A DNA stretch of 64,000 nucleotides from Brachybacterium timonense (GTDB lineage Bacteria; Actinomycetota; Actinomycetes; Actinomycetales; Dermabacteraceae): assembly GCF_900258505.1 (NCBI RefSeq), contig NZ_LT984895.1, positions 617,123-681,122 on the forward strand. The letters are read 5' to 3'. The notes below the pieces were generated by a model, which saw only the letters and a program-made list of their open reading frames with translations, was not told where the DNA came from and did no database searches. The position numbers were made by a program, and so were the translations under genes. Within the stretch, counting starts at the first letter, position 1; each line of letters opens with the position of its first letter. Below, piece by piece: positions 16,789 to 25,320 of the stretch.

Positions 16789-17598
16789 TCAGTCCAGACG
16801 GCGGTGGGCGCGGTCGGTGATCAGGCCGGTGATGGTGACGACGCCGCGACGGGACACGAAACGGCCGGCGCGGGTGACCAGCTTGTTGATCGGCCCGGGC
16901 ACGATCGCCGGCGACGGGTCCTTCTGGTCCAGGCGGCGCAGGGCCGCGGCGACGACGTCCTCGGGATCCATGGCCGGCAGGTCGCCACCGGCGGCGGGGC
17001 CGGCGACGTCGAAGAACTCGGTGCGGGCCGGTCCCGGGCACAGGGCCAGGACGCGCAGCCCGGTGCCGCGCGACTCGTACCAGAGCGACTCGGTCAGGCT
17101 CAGCACGTAGGCCTTGCAGGCGCTGTACACGGCCAGGCGCGGGGTGGGCTGGTAGCCGGCGATCGAGGCGATGTTGATGAGGAAGTTGCCGGGGGTGGCA
17201 CGCAGATCGGCCAGGTAGGTGCGGGTGATGTCGGTGAGCGCGGCGACGTCCAGGGTGATCTCGCGGCGCAGGCGCTCCTGGTCGAGCTCGTGGAAGGGGC
17301 CGTTGGAGGCGAAACCGGCGTTGTTGACCAGCGAGGTGGGCTGCAGTCCGCGGCGTTCGAGCTCCTCGCGCAGGGCGGTGCCGGCGTCGATCCGGCCCAG
17401 GTCCATCGGCACGACGTGCGCCGCGATCCCGCAGCCGGTCTCGAGGCGATCGGCGAGCTCGCGCAGCCGCTCCTCACGCCGGGCCACCAGGATGAGATCG
17501 GCACCGCGGGCGGCGAACTGCTGGGCGAAGTGGACACCGAAACCGGAGCTGGCGCCGGTGATGAGTACGAGCTGGCGGCGGAAGTCGACGGGCTGCAT
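16789..17598 (-). CDS. SDR-family NAD(P)-dependent oxidoreductase
   Basis: The 269-residue protein is a classical short-chain dehydrogenase/reductase: cofactor motif T-G-A-S-S-G-F-G at residues 14-21, the N-N-A-G segment near residue 90, and the catalytic Y-S-A-C-K at about residues 154-158. The presence of Arg after the second strand suggests NADP preference, but weakly. The start at 17598 follows a GGAGG site at about 10 nt spacing; a 20-residue upstream extension is possible. Substrate unknown. Confidence 0.83.
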   Translation of the reverse strand: MQPVDFRRQLVLITGASSGFGVHFAQQFAARGADLILVARREERLRELADRLETGCGIAAHVVPMDLGRIDAGTALREELERRGLQPTSLVNNAGFASNGPFHELDQERLRREITLDVAALTDITRTYLADLRATPGNFLINIASIAGYQPTPRLAVYSACKAYVLSLTESLWYESRGTGLRVLALCPGPARTEFFDVAGPAAGGDLPAMDPEDVVAAALRRLDQKDPSPAIVPGPINKLVTRAGRFVSRRGVVTITGLITDRAHRRLD

Positions 17599-17712
17599 CG
17601 GGCGGGTGCCTCCGGGCAGGACGGGGCGCGAGGGCGCCGGGGGAGGGGAGGCCTCCACGTTATCGCCGACGGACGCGCCGCTTCGGGCCCGACGGCGTGA
17701 GGTCCCTCGCGG

Positions 17713-19800
17713 TCACAGCCCGGCAGCGACCTCGACAGCCTGACGGATCGCCCGCTCCGCGTCGAGCTCGGCGGCCACATCGGCCCCGCCGATCACATGG
17801 ATCCGCGGCACCTTCCCCTCGCGGGCGGCCTCGAGCGCGCTGGCGAGTTCGTCGTTCGATTCCTGGCCTGCGCAGATCACGACGGTGTCCACAGTGAGCA
17901 CGCGCTCCCGGCCGTCCTCGATGAAGTGCAGGCCCTCGGCGTCGATCCGCTGGTACGTGACACCGCGATGCTCGATGACGCCGGCGTGCCGCAGCTCGGC
18001 GCGATGCACCCAGCCGGTTGTGCGGCCCAGTCCCGCGCCGATCTTCGTCTCCTTGCGCTGCAGGAGACGGACCTCGCGGCGTGGTGCTGCGGCCTCCTCC
18101 GAGGCCGTGCTCGCTGTGCGGGGCCGGATGCCGCCGCGGTCGCGCGCCGGATCGGTGACGCCCCAGCGATCCTTCCACGCCTCGACGTCCAGGGTGAGCG
18201 ACGGCCTCGGGGCGGTGAGGAACTCGGCGACGTCCACACCGATGCCGCCCGCGCCGATCACGGCGACGCGCTCGCCGGCCTCGGCGCGGCCCTCGAGCAG
18301 GTCCTGGTAGGTGAGGACCCGGGGACCGACTGGCGCCGCCGCGACGTCGGTCGTCGGTGCGAATCCGGGCAGGTCCACCGCGCACGGCCGCACGCCGGTC
18401 GCGATGATCACGTCATGGAAGGCCAGCAGGTCCTCCGGCGACGGCCGCGTGTTCAGGCGTATCCCGACCCCGGCGGCCGGCAGGCGCATCCGCCAGGACT
18501 CCAGGGCGAGTGCATAGTCCTCCTTGCCGGGGATACGTGCGGCGAGCCGCAGCTGCCCGCCGAGCTGATCAGTCGCCTCGAAGAGCGTGACGATGTGGCC
18601 GCGCTCGGCAGCGGTGACGGCGGCCTCCAGCCCCGCCGGGCCGGCCCCGACCACAGCGACCCGTCGGGCGCGTCGGGGCGAGACTGGGGTGATCTGCAGC
18701 TCCCGCTCATGCCCGGCGCGCGGGTTCACCACACAGGAGGCCTTCTTGCCGTCGAAGATACGGTCCAGGCAGGCCTGGTTGCAGCTGATGCAGGAGACGA
18801 TCTGGTTGCCGCGGCCCTGCAGCAGCTTCGCAGGCAGCATCGGGTCCGCCAGCAGCGGACGCGCCATGGACACGAGGTCCGCCTGACCGCTCGCGAGGAC
18901 CTGCTCGGCGAGCTCGGGGGTGTGGATACGATTCGAGGCCACCACCGGTACATCGACCACCTCCCGCAGCGCCGCGGTGAGCGAGACAAAAGCGCCGTGC
19001 GGCACCGAGGTGACGATCGTCGGCACCCGGGCCTCATGCCAGCCGATCCCGGTGGCGAGCACATCCACCCCGGCAGCCTGCAGGGCAAGGGCGAGGGCGC
19101 GGACCTCCTCGGCGTCCTGGCCGTCCTCGACCAGGTCCGCAAGCGAGATCCGCCAGGACAGCAGCCGACTCGGCCCGAGCGCTTCCTGCACCGCATGCGC
19201 CACCGCCACCGGGAAGCGGCGCCTGCCCTCGGCGTCACGGCCGAAGCGGTCCCGGCGACGGTTCGTGCGCGGGGCGAGGAACTGGTTCAGTAGGTATCCC
19301 TCGGAGCCCATGATCTCCACACCGTCGTACCCGGCCTGTACGGCACGCATAGCTGCGATCGCGAAGTCCCGCACCGTGCGCACGATGCCCCGGCGGGTCA
19401 GAGCGCGGGCCCGGAACGGCGTGATCGGGGAGCGGCCCCAAGAGGCGGAGGCCGCCAAAGGATGGACGGCGTAGCGGCCAGCATGCAGCAGCTGCATCAG
19501 CACGCGCCCGCCGGCGTCGTGGACGGCATCGGTGACCTGACGGTGCTGGCGGGGGAGTGCACGCGTCACCTGCGCGCCGCGCGGAGAGAGCCGACCCGTG
19601 CGATTCGGGGAGAACCCGCCGGTGATCAGCAGCCCCGCGCCGCCGCGAGCGCGCTCGCCCAGGTATGCCGCGAGGTCCGGAACATGTTTCGGGTCGTCCT
19701 CGAGGCCCACGTGCATCGAGCCCATGACGATGCGGTTGCGCACCGGGAACGGGCCGAGGTCCAGCGGAGACAGCAGCGTGGGGACGGCCGACGGTGACAT
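17713..19800 (-). CDS. OYE-type FMN/FAD/[4Fe-4S] oxidoreductase (2,4-dienoyl-CoA reductase-like)
   Basis: This 695-residue enzyme has an N-terminal old-yellow-enzyme TIM barrel for FMN (residues about 1-340), a C-x2-C-x3-C-x11-C [4Fe-4S] motif (C-I-S-C-N-Q-A-C...C-V-V-N-P), an FAD-binding G-A-G-P-A-G segment and an NAD(P)-binding G-A-G-G-I-G segment. The order matches FadH/trimethylamine dehydrogenase-type enzymes that reduce enoyl substrates using NADPH. The start at 19800 is supported by a leaderless CAGAAT box 6 nt upstream and by the family N-terminus; an alternative GTG at 19842 overlaps the upstream permease gene by 4 nt and would add 14 residues. Both are plausible. Confidence 0.83.
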   Translation of the reverse strand: MSPSAVPTLLSPLDLGPFPVRNRIVMGSMHVGLEDDPKHVPDLAAYLGERARGGAGLLITGGFSPNRTGRLSPRGAQVTRALPRQHRQVTDAVHDAGGRVLMQLLHAGRYAVHPLAASASWGRSPITPFRARALTRRGIVRTVRDFAIAAMRAVQAGYDGVEIMGSEGYLLNQFLAPRTNRRRDRFGRDAEGRRRFPVAVAHAVQEALGPSRLLSWRISLADLVEDGQDAEEVRALALALQAAGVDVLATGIGWHEARVPTIVTSVPHGAFVSLTAALREVVDVPVVASNRIHTPELAEQVLASGQADLVSMARPLLADPMLPAKLLQGRGNQIVSCISCNQACLDRIFDGKKASCVVNPRAGHERELQITPVSPRRARRVAVVGAGPAGLEAAVTAAERGHIVTLFEATDQLGGQLRLAARIPGKEDYALALESWRMRLPAAGVGIRLNTRPSPEDLLAFHDVIIATGVRPCAVDLPGFAPTTDVAAAPVGPRVLTYQDLLEGRAEAGERVAVIGAGGIGVDVAEFLTAPRPSLTLDVEAWKDRWGVTDPARDRGGIRPRTASTASEEAAAPRREVRLLQRKETKIGAGLGRTTGWVHRAELRHAGVIEHRGVTYQRIDAEGLHFIEDGRERVLTVDTVVICAGQESNDELASALEAAREGKVPRIHVIGGADVAAELDAERAIRQAVEVAAGL

Positions 19801-19806
19801 GCGTCG

Positions 19807-19812
19807 ATTCTG
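19807..19812 (-). promoter_or_regulatory. -10 box of a possible internal leaderless promoter
   Basis: On the minus strand CAGAAT at 19812-19807 precedes the ATG at 19800 by 6 nt. It would let the oxidoreductase gene be expressed independently of the PadR-ABC operon upstream. Confidence 0.4.
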
Positions 19813-19838
19813 CCAGGGCGGCTGAGGGACCGTGATGC

Positions 19839-22661
19839 TCACTCTCTGCGGCGCACCGCAAGATCCTCGGGCACCCGCCCCAGCAGGAGCGCCGCCAGGG
19901 CCGATAGCGCCAGCATCAGGCCCACGCTCACGGCGACCGCCGCCGGCAGCACCCCTACGGAGTCCGCCGGCCCAAACAGTCCGGTCGCGCGCAGCAGGGC
20001 GAGGCCTGCAACTGAGGCCGGCACGCCCACCAGCAGCCCGAGGGGCACCCCGATCATCAGCACCGTCAGCGCCTGCCAGAGCCCGTAGCGACGCACCTGC
20101 GCACGGCTCGCACCGATCGCGCTCATGGTGGCCAGATCCGCCTCCGACTCCCGACGCCCGAGGAGCACCGAGAGAACTGTGGCCAGCACCGCCAGCAGGG
20201 AGAGCCCCACGAAGCCGAGCTGGGTCAGGCTCGGGGCGCGCCAGTCCTCCGTGAAGCCCAGTGCATCCGGGACGGGCGTCGCGATTGGCCAGACGACCGG
20301 GGTGATCGCCGTGATCTCCTGCACCGTGTCCGTCACCTCCGCCGCGCGCAGCGGGTGCACGGGTGTCACGATCTCGCCGATGTACCGCGTGGTGAGGCCC
20401 AGCCGCTGAGCCGTCGTCCCGGACATGGCCAGCTGCGGTTCGAATCCACGCAGGAACGTGCCGGACACCGTGCCCGCCGGCGTGGTGGGGGCGCCGGTGT
20501 CGGGATCGTGGTCGACAAGCCGTACGGTGCCGTGGTCGTCCACCCGGGTGGCGTCATTGACGATGACGCCGCCGGCGGCGAGCACCTCCGCGGCGTGCTC
20601 GGCGCCCGGCAGGTCCGTGGCGCGGATGGCCTCGGGAGTCATCACCACGACCTGGGACGACAGCCAGGTCGGGAAGGTGAAACCGGGCTGGTAGGTCTCG
20701 TCCCACGCGACGCACTCCATGGGGGCCGACGGGTCCGTCGCGGCGGTGAAGGACGGCCCCATCTGCTCAGGGCATTCCTTGCCGGGCGCCGGGGCCGCGT
20801 CGATCCACCGGGTGGAGAGATCCACCCCGCGCACCGGCTGATGCTCGGTCACCTCACCGCGCGCCTGCAGCTCACGGATCACCGAGCCGATGATCGCCTC
20901 GTCGACCGCGTCGCTGACCGGTGTCTCCATGCCGATCAGGAGATGGCCCGGGGTCGCCATCGCCGTGGACTGCGCTGCGATGCTGCGGTGGATGCTCGCT
21001 GCGGTCGTGCTCAGCAGGACGAGCGCTGAGGTGCAGGCGATAACGGCCAGCACGGCCGGGAGCGTGCGCAACGAGTGTCGCTGCACGTCCCGGGCCGCCG
21101 CCCGCGGCATCGTCCCGAAGGGCAGCCGCGCGAACAGGCGTGCTGGCAGCCCGAGCAGGCCCGGAGCGGCCAGGGCGGTCCCCACGGTCAGAGCGGCCAG
21201 GCCCGGCAGCGCGACCGCCGTGAACAGACCCGGCAGCAGCATCGAGAGCACACAGATCGCCGCGCCAAGGATCGCGAGTGCGACCCCGACCCGGGCCAGC
21301 CGCAGTCGCCCCTTCTCCGCGCGTGGTGCTGCGCTCGGTCGGTCCGCCAGGGCCTGCACGACATCGAGCCGGGCTGCGCGACGCGCCGGCGCTGCCGCAG
21401 TCAGGAGGCCGAGCAGCATGGACAGGACGACCAGAAGGGGCGGAGCCCACCAGGAAATCGGGCCGAGGCTATCCACGATGGCCAGTTCGGTAGCGCGCAG
21501 CGCGGCGACAGTGCCCACACCGAGCATGCAGCCGGCCACGGCGCCGACCACGCCGAGGAGCGCCCCCTGCAGCAGCTGGATGGCGGCGGCTTCCCGGGGT
21601 CGGGCACCGACAGCGATGGCGAGGCCCAGGGTGCGGCGCTGGCGCTCGGCGCCCACAGCCAGGGCCGGGGTGACCAGTGCTGCCAGCAGGGCGAGCATGC
21701 CCAGGGCACAGGCGATCACCAGGGCGATCTGTGCCAGCATGCGCTTGATGTCCACCGGCACCGGGTACAGCGCGGAGCCGTCCGGATAGTGCGTGAGCAC
21801 ATCACGCGAGATCGCGCCGACGCCGGACCGGTTGAGCTCCTTGATCTGGTCCCAGCGCACCGGGTCGGCACCGGTGGCCACGAAGTGGCGGTCGATGCCC
21901 GCCTGGTCATCCCGGATCATCGGCGCGATCCACGTCGGCAGCGCCCATGCCTGGGCGCTCGTCCCGTCGACGATCCCGCTGACGCGGTAGCCGCGCGCGG
22001 AGTTCTGGACGACGTTGCTGACGCGCCCGTCGGTCGACATCCAGCCGGTGTCAGGCGGGGCGAGGAGCTGGACCGTGTCCTCTACGTGGACCCCCAGGAC
22101 GCGGGCGGCCTCGCGGGTGAGGACGACGTCCGCCTCCGTTGCTGGCGCGGTGCCCTCGAGCAGCGATGGCATCAGCATCGCCAGGGTCTGGGCATCAGCC
22201 TCGTGCAGCTGGAGCCGACTCAGCTCGCGGGCATCGATGTCGCCCACGAGCGTCGCGGCCTCGGCGGGGACCTGCTGGCCGGCCGGGATGGTCAGTTCCG
22301 TGGTGGCGATCAGCTCCGGGGAGTTCCACCATTCGTGCAGCGTGAGGCCCGCATTGAGGTGCTGTGCGATGGCCTCGGGCGTGGCTGGCACCGCCTCAGG
22401 ATCGCGGGGGATCGGTGGCAGCTGTTCGGGCAACTGGATGATCGGGCCGCCCACGGTGGTCGCGGTGACGACGGCCTGGGCGCCCTCCGGCACGGTCGCG
22501 AGCGCTTCTTCGCGTGAGGAGACGGCGGGGGAGAGCGTGCTGATCTGCAGCAGCACAGCCGCGATCGGCACGGCGATGACCGCGAGCATGAGCATGGTGC
22601 GTCCGCGGTGGGTCAGGGCATCGCGCAGGGCGAGCCGGCACAGCGGCCTCAGGCGCCCCAC
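19839..22661 (-). CDS. FtsX-like ABC transporter permease
   Basis: The 940-residue protein has the duplicated MacB/LolE-type architecture: an N-terminal membrane helix, a large extracytoplasmic domain, then two sets of FtsX membrane helices (about 310-520 and about 800-930). Such permeases do not move small solutes across the membrane in the usual way; they transmit ATPase motion to external domains, in lipoprotein, peptide or antibiotic handling. The GTG start at 22661 overlaps the end of the ATPase gene by 13 nt, so the two form one transporter. The operon is headed by a PadR regulator, typical of drug/peptide stress-responsive FtsX exporters. Confidence 0.85.
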   Translation of the reverse strand: MGRLRPLCRLALRDALTHRGRTMLMLAVIAVPIAAVLLQISTLSPAVSSREEALATVPEGAQAVVTATTVGGPIIQLPEQLPPIPRDPEAVPATPEAIAQHLNAGLTLHEWWNSPELIATTELTIPAGQQVPAEAATLVGDIDARELSRLQLHEADAQTLAMLMPSLLEGTAPATEADVVLTREAARVLGVHVEDTVQLLAPPDTGWMSTDGRVSNVVQNSARGYRVSGIVDGTSAQAWALPTWIAPMIRDDQAGIDRHFVATGADPVRWDQIKELNRSGVGAISRDVLTHYPDGSALYPVPVDIKRMLAQIALVIACALGMLALLAALVTPALAVGAERQRRTLGLAIAVGARPREAAAIQLLQGALLGVVGAVAGCMLGVGTVAALRATELAIVDSLGPISWWAPPLLVVLSMLLGLLTAAAPARRAARLDVVQALADRPSAAPRAEKGRLRLARVGVALAILGAAICVLSMLLPGLFTAVALPGLAALTVGTALAAPGLLGLPARLFARLPFGTMPRAAARDVQRHSLRTLPAVLAVIACTSALVLLSTTAASIHRSIAAQSTAMATPGHLLIGMETPVSDAVDEAIIGSVIRELQARGEVTEHQPVRGVDLSTRWIDAAPAPGKECPEQMGPSFTAATDPSAPMECVAWDETYQPGFTFPTWLSSQVVVMTPEAIRATDLPGAEHAAEVLAAGGVIVNDATRVDDHGTVRLVDHDPDTGAPTTPAGTVSGTFLRGFEPQLAMSGTTAQRLGLTTRYIGEIVTPVHPLRAAEVTDTVQEITAITPVVWPIATPVPDALGFTEDWRAPSLTQLGFVGLSLLAVLATVLSVLLGRRESEADLATMSAIGASRAQVRRYGLWQALTVLMIGVPLGLLVGVPASVAGLALLRATGLFGPADSVGVLPAAVAVSVGLMLALSALAALLLGRVPEDLAVRRRE

Positions 22662-23407
22662 GGCAGCATCTCCCCTCCCGTGGTGCCGACGACGCGGCCG
22701 TCCTGCAGCTGCACGATGCGGTCGGCCCAGGCGGCCAGCCGCGCCTCGTGGGTGACCATCACGACGGCCAGCCCGTCGTCGGCCGCGCGGCGCAGCGTGG
22801 TGACCACGTCGCGGGCGGTCGCGGAGTCGAGGGCACCGGTGGGTTCGTCGGCCAGCAGCAGGCGGCGCTCCCCGACAAGAGCGCGAGCGATCGCGACGCG
22901 CTGGGCCTGGCCGCCGGAGAGCTCGTTGGGTCGACGATCAGCGAGCTCGGCGATGTCGACCCGCTCGAGCGCCGCGAGGGCCTCCTGTCGGGCGCGTCGG
23001 GCTGGGATGCCGGCCAGCTCCCGTGGGAAGGCAACATTCTCCGCGGCCGTGAGCGCGGGAAGCAGGTTCAGATCCTGGAAGACGTAGCCGATCGTGTCGC
23101 GGCGCAGAGCGGCGCGCGCCGCCGGACGCAGGGCCTCCAGGGGTGTGCCGCCGATCAGCACCTGCCCGGAGGTCGGCTCGGCGAGGCCGCCTGCCAGATG
23201 CAGCAGCGTCGACTTGCCGGACCCGGAGGCGCCCATGATCGCGACGAACTCCCCGACGGCGACCTCGAGGTCGACACCGTCCAGCGCGCGGACCTGCCGG
23301 GCGCCGTCACCGTGGACGCGCACCGCGGCGCGCAGCTCGAGCAGTGGCGGGCCGACTGGGACGGAGGGACCCGCGGGGCGCGGTGCGGTCTCGGCGACGG
23401 GGCTCAT
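22649..23407 (-). CDS. ABC transporter ATP-binding protein, MacB/LolD type
   Basis: This 252-residue ATPase has Walker A G-A-S-G-S-G-K-S-T (about residue 60-68), the Q-loop V-F-Q-D-L-N-L-L-P, signature L-S-G-G-Q (about 162-166), Walker B L-L-L-A-D-E-P-T-G-A-L-D, and a switch histidine in V-T-H-E. The D-E-P-T-G-A-L-D variant is characteristic of the MacB/LolD/FtsE group partnered with FtsX-type permeases. It starts at ATG 23407, overlapping the PadR gene by 4 nt. Confidence 0.9.
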   Translation of the reverse strand: MSPVAETAPRPAGPSVPVGPPLLELRAAVRVHGDGARQVRALDGVDLEVAVGEFVAIMGASGSGKSTLLHLAGGLAEPTSGQVLIGGTPLEALRPAARAALRRDTIGYVFQDLNLLPALTAAENVAFPRELAGIPARRARQEALAALERVDIAELADRRPNELSGGQAQRVAIARALVGERRLLLADEPTGALDSATARDVVTTLRRAADDGLAVVMVTHEARLAAWADRIVQLQDGRVVGTTGGEMLPWGA

Positions 23408-24018
23408 CGTCGGCTCCGCAGCGGAGTCGAGGCGGTCGATCGGGTCACGGCGGACGGCTTCAGAGGTGCGGCGTTGAGCCGTGGCGCCGCGCGGTGGCGT
23501 GCGGCGACGCGATCGAGCGTGCCCTCGATGTCGTCCAGCCAGCGTAGCTCGGCCTCCAGGGAGAACAGGTGATGCTCCAGGACGAGCAGCGCGGAGAGAT
23601 CCTCCTCGCCGAGGTGCCGCCGGGCACGGGTCACGTCCTGCAGCGCAGAGAGGGTCGCGGTGCGCTGCTCCTGCACGACCGCGGCGACGTCCACGCTGGG
23701 CACGGTGACTGCGAGGGCGAGCTTCATCACCAGCTCTTGGCGGTCCGGCTGTGTGCGGTCAACGGCGGCGGCCCACCAATCGGTCAGATCGGTGCGGCCC
23801 TGATCGGTGAGGCTCCACAGGCCGGCGGTGGACTCGCCCCCCTCCTCGGGACTGCGCACCACGAGACCGTCGCGCTCCAGACGCGTAAGGGTGGTGGAGG
23901 CCTGGCCGATGTTCAGTGGGCGGACGTGGCCGGTGACCTCGTCAAAGTCCTTGCGCAGCTGATAGGTGGTGGAGGGCCCTGCGCTGAGCAGGGCCAGGAG
24001 CGCGTGGTGGATCGACAT
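23404..24018 (-). CDS. PadR-family transcriptional regulator
   Basis: The 204-residue protein has the winged-helix PadR domain at its N-terminus (residues 1-90: L-A-L-L-S-A-G-P-S-T-T-Y-Q-L near the start, and a wing ending D-Q-G-R) and a helical C-terminal dimerisation segment. PadR repressors typically control adjacent transporters and themselves. An inverted repeat overlapping the promoter region just upstream is the likely operator. The ATG at 24018 follows a GGAGG site. The tail of about 35 residues is basic and may be disordered. Confidence 0.85.
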   Translation of the reverse strand: MSIHHALLALLSAGPSTTYQLRKDFDEVTGHVRPLNIGQASTTLTRLERDGLVVRSPEEGGESTAGLWSLTDQGRTDLTDWWAAAVDRTQPDRQELVMKLALAVTVPSVDVAAVVQEQRTATLSALQDVTRARRHLGEEDLSALLVLEHHLFSLEAELRWLDDIEGTLDRVAARHRAAPRLNAAPLKPSAVTRSTASTPLRSRR

Positions 24019-24035
24019 CCGACGGCCTCCGTGTG

Positions 24036-24069
24036 ATGGTTACCGAGTAAGGGGTTGCACAGTAACCAT
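24036..24069 (-). promoter_or_regulatory. Candidate PadR autoregulatory operator/promoter
   Basis: ATGGTTAC at 24036-24043 and its inverse GTAACCAT at 24062-24069 form an interrupted palindrome (18-nt spacer). Read on the minus strand, TTACTG serves as a possible -35 and TAACCA, 17 nt downstream, as a -10, so both arms overlap promoter elements. The site sits about 20 nt upstream of the PadR gene that heads the ABC operon. This placement strongly suggests autoregulation, but binding is inferred. Confidence 0.55.
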
Positions 24070-24129
24070 AAGCGTGCGGCGATGTCCAGAGCTGATGTTC
24101 AGGGGCCGGGCCGCGGTCGCGGCGGGCGG

Positions 24130-24149
24130 GACGGGGCCCGCGGGCCCCG
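24130..24149. terminator. GC-rich perfect palindrome, probable terminator
   Basis: ACGGGGCCCGCGGGCCCCGT is a perfect 20-nt palindrome capable of a strong hairpin. It lies downstream of the VKOR-family gene on the same (minus) strand and upstream of the PadR promoter, without a T-tract on either side. It could end transcription of the VKOR gene before the PadR operon begins. Confidence 0.45.
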
Positions 24150-24246
24150 TGGCGGGGATCGTCCGGCCGACCACGGCTCAGGCATCCCGCAGGGCGGTCA
24201 ACGGCTCGACCCCGTCGGCAAGATCAAGCAGCCCTTGCGGCGCAGG

Positions 24247-24822
24247 TCACACCCAGCCCCACCAGATGAGGAAGCGCATCCCGAACTTCCAGGCGATCAT
24301 GCCGATGATCGCGGCGTACCACAGCACGGTCAGCAGCACCGCCGTGCGGGGCCGCCAGCCGAAACGGTTCGCGAGCGAGGCGAAGAGCATCGGGCCTGTC
24401 ATCGACCAGATCACCATGCACCACGGGCACAGCGCGTCCAGCACGAAGAAGATCGTGTACTGGAACAGCGTCACCATCGCGAAGCCGACGCCCATACCGA
24501 TCAGCTGACCCCAGCGGATCCACTCCGGGATGCGGGTGCCGGAGGCATAGAACACGCCCACGGCCAGCATGGCCGCGAAGGCGACGAGCCCGGTGAACGG
24601 ATTGGGCACGCCCAGCAGATGCCCTTGCCAGGTGACCATCGTCTGGCCGCAGGAGATGAACGGGGAAGCGCTGCAGGACAGATCCTCCGCCTTCGTGCCA
24701 GCCGCGCGAGCGAGCGTGGCGAACATCAGCTCGGCGGAGGCAATGACGCCCACCAGGGAGCCGACGGCGAGGATGATGCCCAAGGTGCGCTGGGACAGGG
24801 CGCTGCGGGAAGAGGTACTCAC
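24247..24822 (-). CDS. Vitamin K epoxide reductase (VKOR) family protein
   Basis: The 191-residue protein has four membrane helices and the redox pairs of bacterial VKOR homologues: the active C-P-W-C at residues 132-135 near the end of a helix, and a loop pair Cys50/Cys58 (L-S-C...I-S-C). These proteins reoxidise periplasmic-type DsbA partners using quinone, supporting disulfide formation in secreted proteins. No DsbA-like gene lies next to it. The GTG at 24822 is assumed because the preceding in-frame sequence is not VKOR-like, but the upstream ribosome site is poor, so the start is uncertain. Confidence 0.78.
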   Translation of the reverse strand: MSTSSRSALSQRTLGIILAVGSLVGVIASAELMFATLARAAGTKAEDLSCSASPFISCGQTMVTWQGHLLGVPNPFTGLVAFAAMLAVGVFYASGTRIPEWIRWGQLIGMGVGFAMVTLFQYTIFFVLDALCPWCMVIWSMTGPMLFASLANRFGWRPRTAVLLTVLWYAAIIGMIAWKFGMRFLIWWGWV

Positions 24823-24924
24823 GGGGATGAGTGAACACCGTTGGGCTGGACGGTGCCAAGACGCGAGGTCCCGTGACGGCAAAACGGCTCGCGCACGCCG
24901 CATCCTCGCGCTCCATAGGCAGGC

Positions 24925-25095
24925 ATGAGCCTCACCATCCATCCGCCGGATTCGCCTCCGACGCTGCGCTCGACGGTGCCTTATCTCTATGGAGAACGCG
25001 TGCTCGAGGGCGCTATCGCCAGTAATAGCGAGATCACCTGGAACTCCGCCACCAAACCGTGGATGATCGCCATCACCGAGCGGGGCGGTGAGGGA
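24925..25095 (+). pseudogene. Remnant of a GNAT acetyltransferase gene
   Basis: The plus-strand frame begins with an M-S-L-T-I-H start and soon reads N-S-E-I-T-W-N, and then K-P-W-M-I-A-I-T-E-R. These match two separate blocks near the C-terminus of the intact GNAT protein downstream (N-S-E-I-R-W-S and N-P-W-M-I-S-V-N-E-Q), now fused with the intervening ~60 residues missing. The rest of the ~350-residue protein is gone, so this looks like a duplicate that suffered large internal deletions. The palindromic element at 25159 follows it. Confidence 0.5.
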
Positions 25096-25158
25096 CCTTC
25101 TTTCGCTCCCCGGTCTACTCGGGGTCGACCTCCTGCTGGGGCCTATCCCGGAGAGAAT

Positions 25159-25216
25159 CGGTACTGGAGCGTGGCGTCAACGCTGTAGACGGCGGTCGCA
25201 CCACGCTCCAGTACCG
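25159..25216. repeat. Dispersed palindromic repeat, copy 1
   Basis: CGGTACTGGAGCGTGG at 25159-25174 and its exact reverse complement at 25201-25216 make a 16-bp-arm hairpin with a 26-nt loop. A second copy of the same arms and flanks (GAGAAT before the left arm, GCAC before the right arm) occurs at 30207-30264. The element is intergenic between the GNAT remnant and the intact GNAT gene. Confidence 0.8.
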
Positions 25217-25320
25217 AACTCGTCACGCCGCGCGACGATCGTCGACGGAGCACGCATGCCGCCCCACGCCATGAGAAAAAACGTCGCGCACAGCAGAGCG
25301 CATGTGGTCCACTGCTCCGC

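Noticed and set aside
24181-24243. Minus-strand fragment ending in an L-L-D-L-A-D-like tail before a stop, possible gene remnant
   Set aside because: Only about 20 codons with no identifiable family; could be chance in GC-rich DNA.
24224-24916. Alternative minus-strand frame over the VKOR gene
   Set aside because: It is a different reading frame of the same region and lacks the membrane helices and C-P-W-C motif of the VKOR frame.
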